Assembly (NCBI GenBank): GCA_902491215.1
Contig: CABUGV010000008.1
Coordinates: 43,064-107,063 of the forward strand
Length of the DNA: 64,000 nucleotides
Source of the DNA: 43-108 sp001915545
Lineage (GTDB): Bacteria > Bacteroidota > Bacteroidia > Bacteroidales > Bacteroidaceae
Direction: 5' to 3'
Part shown: positions 24,844 through 33,507 of the stretch, piece by piece
How positions within the stretch are numbered: position 1 is the first letter of the stretch
Layout of the letters: each line of letters opens with the position of its first letter
Translations under genes and position numbers: made by a program
Notes under the pieces: generated by a model
The model's input: the letters and a program-made list of their open reading frames with translations, nothing else
What the model was told of the DNA's origin: nothing
Databases searched by the model: none

Positions 24844-25971
24844 ATGATTACAGCAGACCAACTTAAAGATGTAAAAGAAAGAACGGAGGCGCTCTACAGA
24901 TACCTTGACATCGAAAACAAGAAGGTGGAAGTGGAAGAAGAAGAACTGCGCACACAGGCTCCAGGCTTTTGGGACGATGCAAAGGCCGCTGAAGCGCAGA
25001 TGAAAAAAGTAAAAGGACTTCAGAAATGGATTGACGGATACAACGAAGTCAAATCCGCCACTGATGAGCTTGAGTTGGCCTTCGATTTCTACAAAGACGA
25101 GATGGTTACTGAAGAAGAGGTCGATGCAGACTATCAGAGAGCCATCGAACTGATAGAAAGCCTTGAGCTCAAGAACATGCTCCGCAATGAAGCAGACGGT
25201 ATGGACTGCGTGCTGAAAATTAATTCTGGTGCAGGCGGAACAGAAAGCCAGGACTGGGCATCAATGCTCATGAGAATGTACCAGAGATGGGCCGAGGCGC
25301 ACAATTATAAAGTTACAATCAGCAACCTGCAGGACGGTGACGAAGCCGGAATCAAGACCGTGACAATGGAAATTGAAGGCGATTCGGCATACGGATACCT
25401 CAAAGGCGAAAACGGTGTGCACAGACTCGTGAGAGTTTCACCATACAACGCACAGGGAAAACGAATGACATCGTTCGCTTCTGTATTCGTAACCCCGCTG
25501 GTAGACGACACGATAGAAGTTGTCATCGATAAGAGCAAGATTTCATGGGACCTCTTCCGTTCAGGAGGTGCAGGAGGACAGAACGTCAACAAAGTGGAAA
25601 CAGGTGTGCGCTTGCGCTATCAATATGTTGACCCTGACACAGGCGAAGAAGAAGAAATCCTCATTGAAAATACAGAAACCAGAAAACAGCTGGAGAATAG
25701 AGAGAACGCGCTCAGACTCTTGAGATCACAGCTCTACGACAGAGCCATGAAGAAGAGAATGGCAGAACAGCAGAAAATCGAAGCCGGCAAGAAAAAGATT
25801 GAATGGGGCTCACAGATCAGAAGTTACGTGTTTGACGACAGACGCGTAAAAGACCACAGAACAAACTACCAGACTTCGGACGTACCGGGCGTAATGGACG
25901 GTAAGATCGACGGATTCATCAAGGCATACTTGATGGAGTTTGCATCTGAGGCTGTCGGAGCAGAACATTGA
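24844..25971 (+). CDS. prfB: Peptide chain release factor 2, without programmed frameshift
   Basis: A 375-residue class I release factor reading UGA and UAA. The GGQ motif is in RSGGAGGQNVNKVET, and the codon-reading loop region reads VRVSPYNAQGKR, so the usual SPF tripeptide is SPY here. Most bacteria make RF2 by a +1 shift at CUU-UGA-C around codon 25. Here the codons run straight through as TAC CTT GAC (24901-24909), exactly the post-shift product with the extra T missing, so no autoregulation by that route is possible. A -7 box TATCTTTG is at 24816-24823. Confidence 0.97.
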   Translation: MITADQLKDVKERTEALYRYLDIENKKVEVEEEELRTQAPGFWDDAKAAEAQMKKVKGLQKWIDGYNEVKSATDELELAFDFYKDEMVTEEEVDADYQRAIELIESLELKNMLRNEADGMDCVLKINSGAGGTESQDWASMLMRMYQRWAEAHNYKVTISNLQDGDEAGIKTVTMEIEGDSAYGYLKGENGVHRLVRVSPYNAQGKRMTSFASVFVTPLVDDTIEVVIDKSKISWDLFRSGGAGGQNVNKVETGVRLRYQYVDPDTGEEEEILIENTETRKQLENRENALRLLRSQLYDRAMKKRMAEQQKIEAGKKKIEWGSQIRSYVFDDRRVKDHRTNYQTSDVPGVMDGKIDGFIKAYLMEFASEAVGAEH

Positions 25972-26026
25972 TCATGAAAAGTCTGTCGTTTCAGCACAAC
26001 AGAAAACAAATTTAAAATCAAACGTC

Positions 26027-26494
26027 ATGGCATTGGAAATAGAACGTAAATTTCTCGTAACCGGCGACTACAAAAGCCGGGCATATTCACACAGCCACAT
26101 AATGCAGGGATATATATGCAGAGAATCCGGCAGAACCGTAAGAGTAAGAATCCGTGACGGAAAGGGATACCTTACTATAAAGGGGCCTTCGGACAAATCT
26201 GGACTGGGACGATATGAATTTGAAAGAGATATTCCTCTTTCTGATGCGGAAGAATTGATGAAAATATGCTTGCCTGGCATAATCGATAAAAACAGATGGT
26301 TGGTAAAAAGCGGCAGACACACTGTTGAAGTAGACGAATTCTTCGGTGAAAACGAAGGACTCGTTGTTGCCGAAATAGAACTTGAGGATGAAAATGAAGA
26401 GTATGAAAAACCCGATTTCATCGGAGAAGAGGTGACGGGCGACAAGAAATACTACAATTCCAACCTTATGGTTCATCCATACTCCAAATGGTAA
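26027..26494 (+). CDS. CYTH-domain protein (triphosphate tunnel metalloenzyme)
   Basis: A 155-residue protein opening with EIERKFLV, the ExExK metal/phosphate signature of the CYTH superfamily. It also has VRVRIRDGKGYLTIKG (Arg/Lys lining the tunnel) and late acidic strands VEVDEFFGENEGLVVAEIELE. Members hydrolyse inorganic or nucleoside triphosphates. The ATG at 26027 is chosen because the ExExK motif must be near the N-terminus. It follows prfB by 55 nt and ends before a strong terminator. Confidence 0.9.
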   Translation: MALEIERKFLVTGDYKSRAYSHSHIMQGYICRESGRTVRVRIRDGKGYLTIKGPSDKSGLGRYEFERDIPLSDAEELMKICLPGIIDKNRWLVKSGRHTVEVDEFFGENEGLVVAEIELEDENEEYEKPDFIGEEVTGDKKYYNSNLMVHPYSKW

Positions 26495-26566
26495 CGGCAC
26501 CAACATATCGCTAAATATCAGTACAACAATAGATAAACAAGCATCAACATACTGATTTTGTTCGGC

Positions 26567-26608
26567 AAAAGGGGTAAAAACTGACATAAAACAGTTTTTA
26601 CCCCTTTA
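26567..26608 (+). terminator. Terminator after the CYTH gene
   Basis: AAAGGGGTAAAAACTG (26568-26583) pairs with CAGTTTTTACCCCTTT (26592-26607) across an 8-nt loop; T/A-rich on both sides. Confidence 0.85.
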
Positions 26609-26680
26609 TTTATGAGGTTACATGCATAAAATATGGAACAGAAATGTATATTTGTGCATAAATCTTAAATCACTGAAACT

Positions 26681-27178
26681 ATGGAGGCAAACATTTGTTT
26701 TACACAGCAACTGATCAAGCTGCAGGACGTTCTTTTCAGATTCGCCTACAGACTCACGGCAGACAGAGACGAAGCAAATGATCTGCTTCAGGAAACATCT
26801 CTGAAAGTACTGACCAATGCTGAAAGTTATATGGAAGAAACCAGCTTCAAAGGTTGGGTTCTTACTATAATGCGCAACCTCTTCATCAACAATTACAGAA
26901 GAATCTTGCGTGGACACACAATAATGTCAGAGGAAACTTTGACTATAACCAACAATGAAATTTTGGAAGATTCGGTAGATACTACTTACGACATTTCGGA
27001 AATACAGAAAGTCATAAAGCAGCTTCCGACGGAATACAGAGTGCCATTCTCTATGTACGTAGCCGGATTTAAATATAGAGAGATTGCAGACAAGCTAGGT
27101 CTACCAATAGGAACAGTCAAGAGCCGTATATTTTTCACACGCAAACAGCTCAAGACAGAACTAAAGGATTTCCTGTAA
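26681..27178 (+). CDS. ECF-type RNA polymerase sigma factor
   Basis: A 165-residue sigma-70 family factor with only regions 2 and 4. Region 2 is ~10-80 (FRFAYRLTADRDEANDLLQE, then FKGWVLTIMRNLFINNYRR). Region 4 is ~105-160 (LPTEYRVPFSMYVAGFKYREIADKLG, then GTVKSRIFFTRKQL as recognition helix). No anti-sigma gene adjoins it, since VanZ is convergent, so its control is unknown. In Bacteroidales stand-alone ECF factors like this are common and often constitutive. A -7 box TATATTTG is at 26647-26654. Confidence 0.93.
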   Translation: MEANICFTQQLIKLQDVLFRFAYRLTADRDEANDLLQETSLKVLTNAESYMEETSFKGWVLTIMRNLFINNYRRILRGHTIMSEETLTITNNEILEDSVDTTYDISEIQKVIKQLPTEYRVPFSMYVAGFKYREIADKLGLPIGTVKSRIFFTRKQLKTELKDFL

Positions 27179-27233
27179 ACTGGGAATTTCCCAAAGTAAA
27201 GAACCGACACAACATGTAAACAATAGAAATGAG

Positions 27234-27268
27234 ATATTCAGGAACGGAACCTTATCCTTCCTGAATAT
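27234..27268. terminator. Hairpin between convergent sigma factor and VanZ genes
   Basis: ATATTCAGGAA (27234-27244) and TTCCTGAATAT (27258-27268) pair perfectly over a 13-nt loop, then TTT. The right arm covers the last codons of the VanZ gene. Confidence 0.65.
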
Positions 27269-27642
27269 TTTCGTATTACAAAGAATCCCAACACAAAGCC
27301 GATTCCCACTCCAACTGAATCAGCGTAAAAGTCAAGCATATCCCCGCTTCTGGTCGACGTAAGATTTTCCTGTACAATCTCAAGTATTCCTCCAAGCACT
27401 ACAGGATATACAACAGCAGACAAGAATGCAGGCATAGTAAATTTTAGATTTTTCCTCTTACGGTAATAATCATACCATACAGCACAAGAAACTCCACCGT
27501 ACATAACAAAATGCACCCATTTGTCAATAAGAGGAACATCTTCTAGAGGAGGATTCTCAGGAAGTGGTATTACAGAAAGCACTATTACACAAAAAGAGAC
27601 AAAAATTGAGATAAAATAATTTTTCAGGAAAGCCATAAACAT
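27238..27642 (-). CDS. VanZ-family membrane protein
   Basis: A 134-residue protein with about four hydrophobic segments. The VanZ-like pattern is the acidic 'PLIDKWVHFVMYGG' in the first loop and 'SRSGDMLDFYADSVG' in the last, here with TSTRSGDMLDFYADSVGVG. The family is named for a teicoplanin-resistance protein, but most chromosomal members have unknown roles. A second ATG two codons on is an equally possible start. A -7 TATTTTTG at 27670-27663 (minus) serves it, divergent from the transporter. Confidence 0.85.
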   Translation of the reverse strand: MFMAFLKNYFISIFVSFCVIVLSVIPLPENPPLEDVPLIDKWVHFVMYGGVSCAVWYDYYRKRKNLKFTMPAFLSAVVYPVVLGGILEIVQENLTSTRSGDMLDFYADSVGVGIGFVLGFFVIRKYSGRIRFRS

Positions 27643-27726
27643 ATATTATTTATAATCTGATACAAAAATAGGCAATATTTTGTACATTTGCGCAATTAAC
27701 ACACCAATTAATTGCATTTTGAAATT

Positions 27727-29100
27727 ATGAAACTGACAGAAAGAGAAAATTTCGGAAGCAAAATCGGCGTTATTCTGGCAACAGCCGGTTCAGCAGTAGG
27801 ACTTGGAAACATTTGGCGTTTTCCGGTAGAAACAGGTAGAAATGGAGGAGCTGCATTCATCCTTATATATATTGCATGCATCATAATACTTGGAATGCCT
27901 ATAATGATAAGCGAGTTCATAATAGGAAGAAAAACACAGGTGAACACTGCCGCCGCGTACAGAACACTTGCTCCAGGCACACATTGGAACTGGGTCGGAA
28001 GACTTGGAGTTTTGTCTGGTTTCCTTATATTAGGCTATTATTCCGTTGTTGCCGGATGGACACTGGAATATGCAATAATGGCGGCAGGAAACATGTTTGA
28101 AGGCAAAGCCGCTGCAGACTACCCTGTTATGTTCAATGAGTTTGCCTCAAATCCATACAAGCCAATACTATGGCTGTTGACATTTCTTGTAATAACACAT
28201 ATAGTCATAGTACGTGGCGTGGAAAGCGGTATTGAAAAGTTCTCAAAGGTAATGATGCCTGCGCTGTTCGTCGTTATAGTAATTCTTGTTGCATGTTCCG
28301 TCAGTCTTCCTGGAGCATACAAAGGTGTCGAATACCTTTTGCGTCCTGACTTTTCAAAAATCGATGGTTCGGTAGTTTTGAGTGCCATGGGGCAGGCATT
28401 CTTTTCACTCAGTCTGGGCTTAGGATGTCTATGCACCTATGCTTCATATTTCAACAAAGAAACCAATATAGCAAAAACAGCCGTAAACGTATGTATCTTA
28501 GACACCATGGTAGCCATAATGGCCGGCTTCATCATATTCCCATCTGCATTTAGTACAGGATACAGTCTTGGAAGAAACGATGTCGGACCGTCACTTATAT
28601 TCATAACATTGCCCAACGTATTCCAGCAGGCCTTTGAAGGACTTCCAATATTGTCTTATATATTCTCAGTGATGTTCTATTTCCTTCTAGTGATAGCAGC
28701 ACTGACATCTACGATATCCATGCATGAAGTAGTAACAGCGTATCTATCCGAAGAATTCAAGATGACGAGACGCAAAGCCGCATGCTTCGTTACAGCAGGA
28801 TGTCTTATTATCGGTATCTTCTGTTCACTTTCATTCGGCCCTCTGAAGGATTTCACAATTAACAGCAAGACTATATTTGATTTGTTCGACTTCACTACAT
28901 CCAATATATTCTTGCCTCTTGGAGGTATGCTCATATCAATATTTGCAGGCTGGTATTTGAAAAGCCGAATGATAAGAGAAGAACTGACGAACGGAGACAC
29001 CATCAAGGCTCCGTACTTCAAAGCCCTTATCTTTGTACTAAGATACGTGGCACCAGTTGCCATAGGATGTGTATTCATTAACCTGATAGGTATCTTGTAA
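27727..29100 (+). CDS. Neurotransmitter:sodium symporter (NSS) family transporter
   Basis: A 457-residue permease with about 11 membrane segments. The N-terminal GSAVGLGNIWRFPVETGRNGG (split at the unwound TM1) is the Na+/substrate binding signature of the SNF/LeuT family. The start at 27727 is used because homologues begin just before MKLTERENFGSK; an in-frame ATG 15 nt upstream is less likely. Bacterial members usually carry amino acids. The substrate cannot be told from sequence. A -7 box TACATTTG is at 27683-27690. Confidence 0.93.
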   Translation: MKLTERENFGSKIGVILATAGSAVGLGNIWRFPVETGRNGGAAFILIYIACIIILGMPIMISEFIIGRKTQVNTAAAYRTLAPGTHWNWVGRLGVLSGFLILGYYSVVAGWTLEYAIMAAGNMFEGKAAADYPVMFNEFASNPYKPILWLLTFLVITHIVIVRGVESGIEKFSKVMMPALFVVIVILVACSVSLPGAYKGVEYLLRPDFSKIDGSVVLSAMGQAFFSLSLGLGCLCTYASYFNKETNIAKTAVNVCILDTMVAIMAGFIIFPSAFSTGYSLGRNDVGPSLIFITLPNVFQQAFEGLPILSYIFSVMFYFLLVIAALTSTISMHEVVTAYLSEEFKMTRRKAACFVTAGCLIIGIFCSLSFGPLKDFTINSKTIFDLFDFTTSNIFLPLGGMLISIFAGWYLKSRMIREELTNGDTIKAPYFKALIFVLRYVAPVAIGCVFINLIGIL

Positions 29101-29172
29101 TGCTCAATACTCAAAACCTCACGAGGGCAACATCAGTTAGTCAAGACATATAAGTCTTATATAAAAAGAAAA

Positions 29173-30147
29173 ATGTTACGAAGGTTCCTATACTTCTCAA
29201 AAAGTGACAGGAGAGCCATATCTGCACTTATTGCAACGGCAATGATAGCTATTGCCGTTGCAATATTCGTGGATAATACAAAGAAAGATGAAAATGAGGT
29301 TTCTGCCGATGAAAACGTAAAGACAGGCAACAAAAACAATTATAAAGCAGCGAATTCATCGACAACAGCAGGCAATAAAACGGCAATCGATGCTAATGGA
29401 GAAGATATATATACAAGCCTGCCCATATTTGATCCAAACACGGTGGATTCGACAACTTTAGCCCTTTTCGGAATAAAAAACTGGAAAATCAGGAATCTTA
29501 TCAAATATCGACAAGCCGGCGGTATATTCAGAGAACCAGAAGCCATATCCAGACTTTACGGATGGACCGAAGAAGAGGTTGAAAGAATTATTCCATACAT
29601 AAGAATCTCTGATAAGTATAGGACATCACACAAAAGAAAAGCCGATGAATACGGCAACAAAAAAGGCGAAACATCTGATGAATACGTGGATTTCCATACT
29701 AACAGAGACAAAAGACACAATGAGCTTTCAAAGATATACAAAAGCAGTAAATTTCAAAAAGACACCATCATTGACGTAAATACGGCAGACACGGCTATAT
29801 TGAGAAGAATACCGGGTATAGGCAAAGGTATCTCAAAAGCAATCATCGATTACAGACAAAAACTTGGAGGCTACTATAGTACAAAGCAACTTCTGGAGAT
29901 AAAGATTTTCTCTCCTGAACTTCTTAAATGGTTCAGCACAGACATATCAAAAATTACGCGCATAAACATCAATAAAGCCAGCTTCCAATCCTTAAACAGC
30001 CATCCATACATTTCGTACGAACAGACAAAATCCATATTGAATTACCGAAGATTATACGGTGAATTCAAAGATTTTGAGAATTTGCAGGCATCCGGAATAT
30101 TCACAGAAAAAGAAATCGAACGTCTTGCCTACTATCTTGAATATTGA
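29173..30147 (+). CDS. Membrane-anchored helix-hairpin-helix (ComEA-like) protein
   Basis: A 324-residue protein with one N-terminal membrane segment (~14-35, SALIATAMIAIAVAIFV), a polar linker, and three helix-hairpin-helix-type DNA-binding units. The clearest has 'DVNTADTAILRRIPGIGKGISKAIIDYR' near 200-228; the other two are around 80-125 and 260-320. The layout resembles ComEA-type DNA receptors at the outer face of the inner membrane, but three tandem repeats is the Bacteroidetes version whose role in uptake is untested. It follows the NSS transporter by 72 nt. Confidence 0.88.
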   Translation: MLRRFLYFSKSDRRAISALIATAMIAIAVAIFVDNTKKDENEVSADENVKTGNKNNYKAANSSTTAGNKTAIDANGEDIYTSLPIFDPNTVDSTTLALFGIKNWKIRNLIKYRQAGGIFREPEAISRLYGWTEEEVERIIPYIRISDKYRTSHKRKADEYGNKKGETSDEYVDFHTNRDKRHNELSKIYKSSKFQKDTIIDVNTADTAILRRIPGIGKGISKAIIDYRQKLGGYYSTKQLLEIKIFSPELLKWFSTDISKITRININKASFQSLNSHPYISYEQTKSILNYRRLYGEFKDFENLQASGIFTEKEIERLAYYLEY

Positions 30148-30379
30148 AACCGAGTTGCAAAAAACAAGACAATGCGCTTATTGGTATCAGACATATCTTG
30201 TTTTTTATTAAATTTGAACGTATAAAAGTACAGATACAACCAGAGAAGCATGCAACTGCCAACGTTTTATCCATTCTTTATTTGATGCAGCTGCAAGCAA
30301 TCTGTGCAAAGTTAAAACCTACAAGCCTCAACACAGCAGATGAGTTTTGCTATATTTGCAACACAAAATAACACGCTAT

Positions 30380-31168
30380 ATGACAGACAACAAAATCAAA
30401 GCTTTATTCTTCGACATCGACGGTACACTTGTATCATTCAAAACTCATTCAATCCCACAATCAACTGTAGACGCCATACACAAAGTACGCAAGAACGGAA
30501 TCAAGGTATTTATAGCAACAGGACGCCCCATCCCATTCATTGACAACATCAGTGCAATAGAATATGACGGAATCGTTTCGGCAAACGGTGCATGCTGTAT
30601 TAGTGGAGAAAACGAACTGATAAGATGCAGTACTGTTGACACTGAAGATCTAAAAAGATTAGCCGAATACAACAAAATTCACAAATTTCCAATAGCCTTT
30701 GCATCTGAAGAGGACGTTTTCATAACATCAACAAATACGGCATCAGACAATGTCTTCAAGCTTCTGAATGTAAAACCTATAGAGATAAAACCAATTGAAG
30801 AAAGCTTTACAAAACACATAATACAAATAATAGCATTCTTCAACAAAGAACAAGAGCCAGAAATTATGGCCGGTGTTCTAAAGAATTGCGATGCCCACAG
30901 GTGGCATCCTGATTTTGCAGATATAATATCCAAGGGCAACAGCAAAAGTACAGGAATAGACGCAATGCTCGCTCATTACGGTATAAAATTGGACGAGTCC
31001 ATGGCTTTCGGTGACGGAGGCAACGACATTTCAATGCTGAAACATGCCGGCATTGGCGTTGCAATGGGAAATGCCAGTGAAGAAGTCAAAAAATCAGCAG
31101 ATTTCGTTACAGCTTCTGTTGATGAAGACGGCGTTGCACTCATGCTCAAGCGTATGGGCCTATACTAA
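30380..31168 (+). CDS. Cof-type HAD-superfamily phosphatase
   Basis: A 262-residue HAD hydrolase, subclass IIB (Cof). Motif I is FFDIDGTL (residues ~11-18, nucleophile Asp first), motif II is IATGRP with the catalytic Thr, motif III is the Lys in 'KGNSKSTGID', and motif IV is GDGGNDISML. Members dephosphorylate sugar phosphates or pyridoxal phosphate; the actual substrate is not predictable. The ATG at 30380 is chosen over 30347, since a -7 box TATATTTG (30351-30358) overlaps the longer version. Confidence 0.92.
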   Translation: MTDNKIKALFFDIDGTLVSFKTHSIPQSTVDAIHKVRKNGIKVFIATGRPIPFIDNISAIEYDGIVSANGACCISGENELIRCSTVDTEDLKRLAEYNKIHKFPIAFASEEDVFITSTNTASDNVFKLLNVKPIEIKPIEESFTKHIIQIIAFFNKEQEPEIMAGVLKNCDAHRWHPDFADIISKGNSKSTGIDAMLAHYGIKLDESMAFGDGGNDISMLKHAGIGVAMGNASEEVKKSADFVTASVDEDGVALMLKRMGLY

Positions 31169-31233
31169 TTTCAAACCTATCAATATACCGAAAACAAAAG
31201 TCCAAATACAGCATTTGCGACATATACAAAATT

Positions 31234-31276
31234 AATCGGGACATCTTCGTGCTATCAGCGAAAATGTCCCGATTTA
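31234..31276. terminator. Bidirectional terminator between HAD phosphatase and gyrB
   Basis: AATCGGGACAT (31234-31244) pairs with ATGTCCCGATT (31264-31274), with inner TTCG/CGAA pairing. Both sides are T/A-rich, suiting the two convergent genes. Confidence 0.8.
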
Positions 31277-31313
31277 ATATATCTAGATTCCAAACCTTAC
31301 AAAAGGAATATCA

Positions 31314-33290
31314 TCAAGCATCGATATTAGCATAAGTTGCATTTCTTTCTATGAAATCCCTTCTTGGACCTACGTCATCTCCCATAAGCATAGAGAACGT
31401 ATAATCAGCCTCAGAAGCATCCTCAATTGTAACCTGCTTAAGAAGTCTGGTCTCAGGATTCATTGTTGTCTCCCACAACTGTTCAGGATTCATTTCTCCC
31501 AAACCTTTGTATCTTTGAGTATGCACACTTCCTTCAGTTCCATCACCGTATTTGTTGATGAATCTCAAACGGTCTTCTTCTGTATAGCAGTACTCCTTAA
31601 TCTTACCTTTTGTACAGAGATACAGCGGTGGAGTAGCAATATACAGACGTCCGTCCTTTATAAGCTGAGGCATATATCTAAAGAACAAAGTCATCAGCAG
31701 TGTGTCGATGTGTGAACCATCGACATCGGCATCGGTCATGATTATTGTCTTGTAGTACCTGAGCTTATCATAATTGGCTTCCTTGCTGTCTGCTTCATTA
31801 AGACCGAATCTGACGCCAAGAGCCTGAATTATGTTGTTAACCTCTTCATGTTCAAACGCCTTGTGCCACATAACGCGTTCAACGTTGAATATCTTTCCTC
31901 GTATAGGCAGAATTGCCTGGAAGTGTCTGTCTCGGCCCTGTTTTGCAGAACCACCGGCAGAATCACCCTCGACAATGAACATTTCGCAGTTTGCAGCATC
32001 CTTGTCAGAGCAGTCGGCCAATTTACCAGGCAGACCTCCACCTGTCATAGGATTCTTTCTCTGCACACTCTCACGAGCCTTTCTAGCAGCAATTCTTGCA
32101 GTAGCAGCCAACACGACCTTGTCCACAATCATCTTAGCCTCTTTTGGATGCTCCTCAAGATAGTTTGCAAGTGCTTCACCCACAGCCTGGTTGACAGCTC
32201 CAGCCACTTCGTTGTTTCCAAGCTTAGTCTTTGTCTGTCCTTCAAATTGAGGTTCAGCAACCTTTACAGATATAACGGCAGTAAGTCCCTCACGGAAGTC
32301 TTCACCGCTGATTTCAATTTTCTGTTTTTCAAGTTTTTCGAGAACTTTTGTGTCCTCCGCATATTTCTTAAGAACACGAGTCAATGCTGCACGGAAACCT
32401 GTCAGGTGCGTACCGCCCTCTATCGTATTGATATTATTGACATACGAATGGATATTCTCGCTATAAGAAGTGTTATACATTATAGCCACTTCTATCGGAA
32501 TATTCTGTTTCTCAGTGTTAAGATATATCACATCATTGAAAAGATGCGTACGCGAAGAATCAATATATTTGACGAAATCCTTCAATCCGCCTTCAGAATG
32601 GAACACATCCTTACGTATATCTTCAAATCCGGCAGCTTCGTTGACATCCTTGCGCATATCCATCAGCGTGATTGTAAGACCTGCATTAAGATATGCAAGT
32701 TCACGCATTCTGTTTGCCAATATGTCATACTTATATACAGTCGTTGTAAAAATCGAAGCATCAGGCCAGAACTGCTGACGGGTACCGCGCTTGTCTGTCT
32801 CTCCTACTACCTTCACATCATACAAAGGTTTTCCGCAAGCATATTCCTGCTGGTAAATCTTTCCGTCACGGAAAACCTGCGATTTCATTCTTGTTGACAA
32901 TCCGTTTACACAGCTGACACCCACACCGTGAAGTCCTCCGGAAACCTTGTATGATCCCTTATCAAACTTACCACCGGCATGCAGCACAGTCATAACAACT
33001 TCCAACGCCGATTTATGCTCCTTCTCGTGCATATCCACCGGTATACCTCGTCCGTTGTCCTGTACCGTTATCGAATTGTCCTCATTTATTGTAACTTCTA
33101 TATGCGTACAGTATCCTGCGAGCGATTCATCTATAGAGTTGTCAACAACCTCATATACAAGGTGATGAAGTCCCTTCTCGCTGATGTCGCCTATATACAT
33201 CGCCGGACGTTTTCTTACAGCCTCAAGTCCTTCAAGGACCTGAATATTACTCGCCGAATAACTGCTGGCATTTGTTGTTTCCTGTTCCAT
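31314..33290 (-). CDS. gyrB: DNA gyrase subunit B
   Basis: A 658-residue GyrB: GHKL ATPase domain at the N-terminus (VYEVVDNSIDE, DNGRGIPV, GLHGVGVSCVN), transducer, and TOPRIM domain (EGDSAGGSAKQGRDR, then MTDADVDGSHI). The C-terminal segment ends with YKGLGEMNPEQLWETTM. It introduces negative supercoils with GyrA. Length is typical for Bacteroidetes. In many relatives gyrB lies next to rpsT; here they are 30 kb apart. A -7 box TATATTTG lies at 33321-33314 on the minus strand. Confidence 0.98.
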   Translation of the reverse strand: MEQETTNASSYSASNIQVLEGLEAVRKRPAMYIGDISEKGLHHLVYEVVDNSIDESLAGYCTHIEVTINEDNSITVQDNGRGIPVDMHEKEHKSALEVVMTVLHAGGKFDKGSYKVSGGLHGVGVSCVNGLSTRMKSQVFRDGKIYQQEYACGKPLYDVKVVGETDKRGTRQQFWPDASIFTTTVYKYDILANRMRELAYLNAGLTITLMDMRKDVNEAAGFEDIRKDVFHSEGGLKDFVKYIDSSRTHLFNDVIYLNTEKQNIPIEVAIMYNTSYSENIHSYVNNINTIEGGTHLTGFRAALTRVLKKYAEDTKVLEKLEKQKIEISGEDFREGLTAVISVKVAEPQFEGQTKTKLGNNEVAGAVNQAVGEALANYLEEHPKEAKMIVDKVVLAATARIAARKARESVQRKNPMTGGGLPGKLADCSDKDAANCEMFIVEGDSAGGSAKQGRDRHFQAILPIRGKIFNVERVMWHKAFEHEEVNNIIQALGVRFGLNEADSKEANYDKLRYYKTIIMTDADVDGSHIDTLLMTLFFRYMPQLIKDGRLYIATPPLYLCTKGKIKEYCYTEEDRLRFINKYGDGTEGSVHTQRYKGLGEMNPEQLWETTMNPETRLLKQVTIEDASEADYTFSMLMGDDVGPRRDFIERNATYANIDA

Positions 33291-33441
33291 TTACATACTA
33301 AACTTTATAGGCACAAATATAATAAAAAAAGGTGTATCAGGGAAATATTGGGAAGTAAAAATACGGTCGTCATACAGGTCCATCAACCCATTGTTTCAAG
33401 CGTCCGCTTACATCCTCTCAACACTCTCATTCCTACACAAC

Positions 33442-33480
33442 AAAAAAGGGTGGCAAACAGATAAATCCCTGTCACCACCC
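33442..33480 (-). terminator. Terminator of the xpt-permease operon
   Basis: On the minus strand GGGTGG..ACAG/CTGT..CCACCC (33448-33480) forms a hairpin with a run of T (the A-run at 33442-33447 on plus). Confidence 0.75.
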
Positions 33481-33507
33481 TCTATTTTTTCTAAAAATCA
33501 CTCAGAT

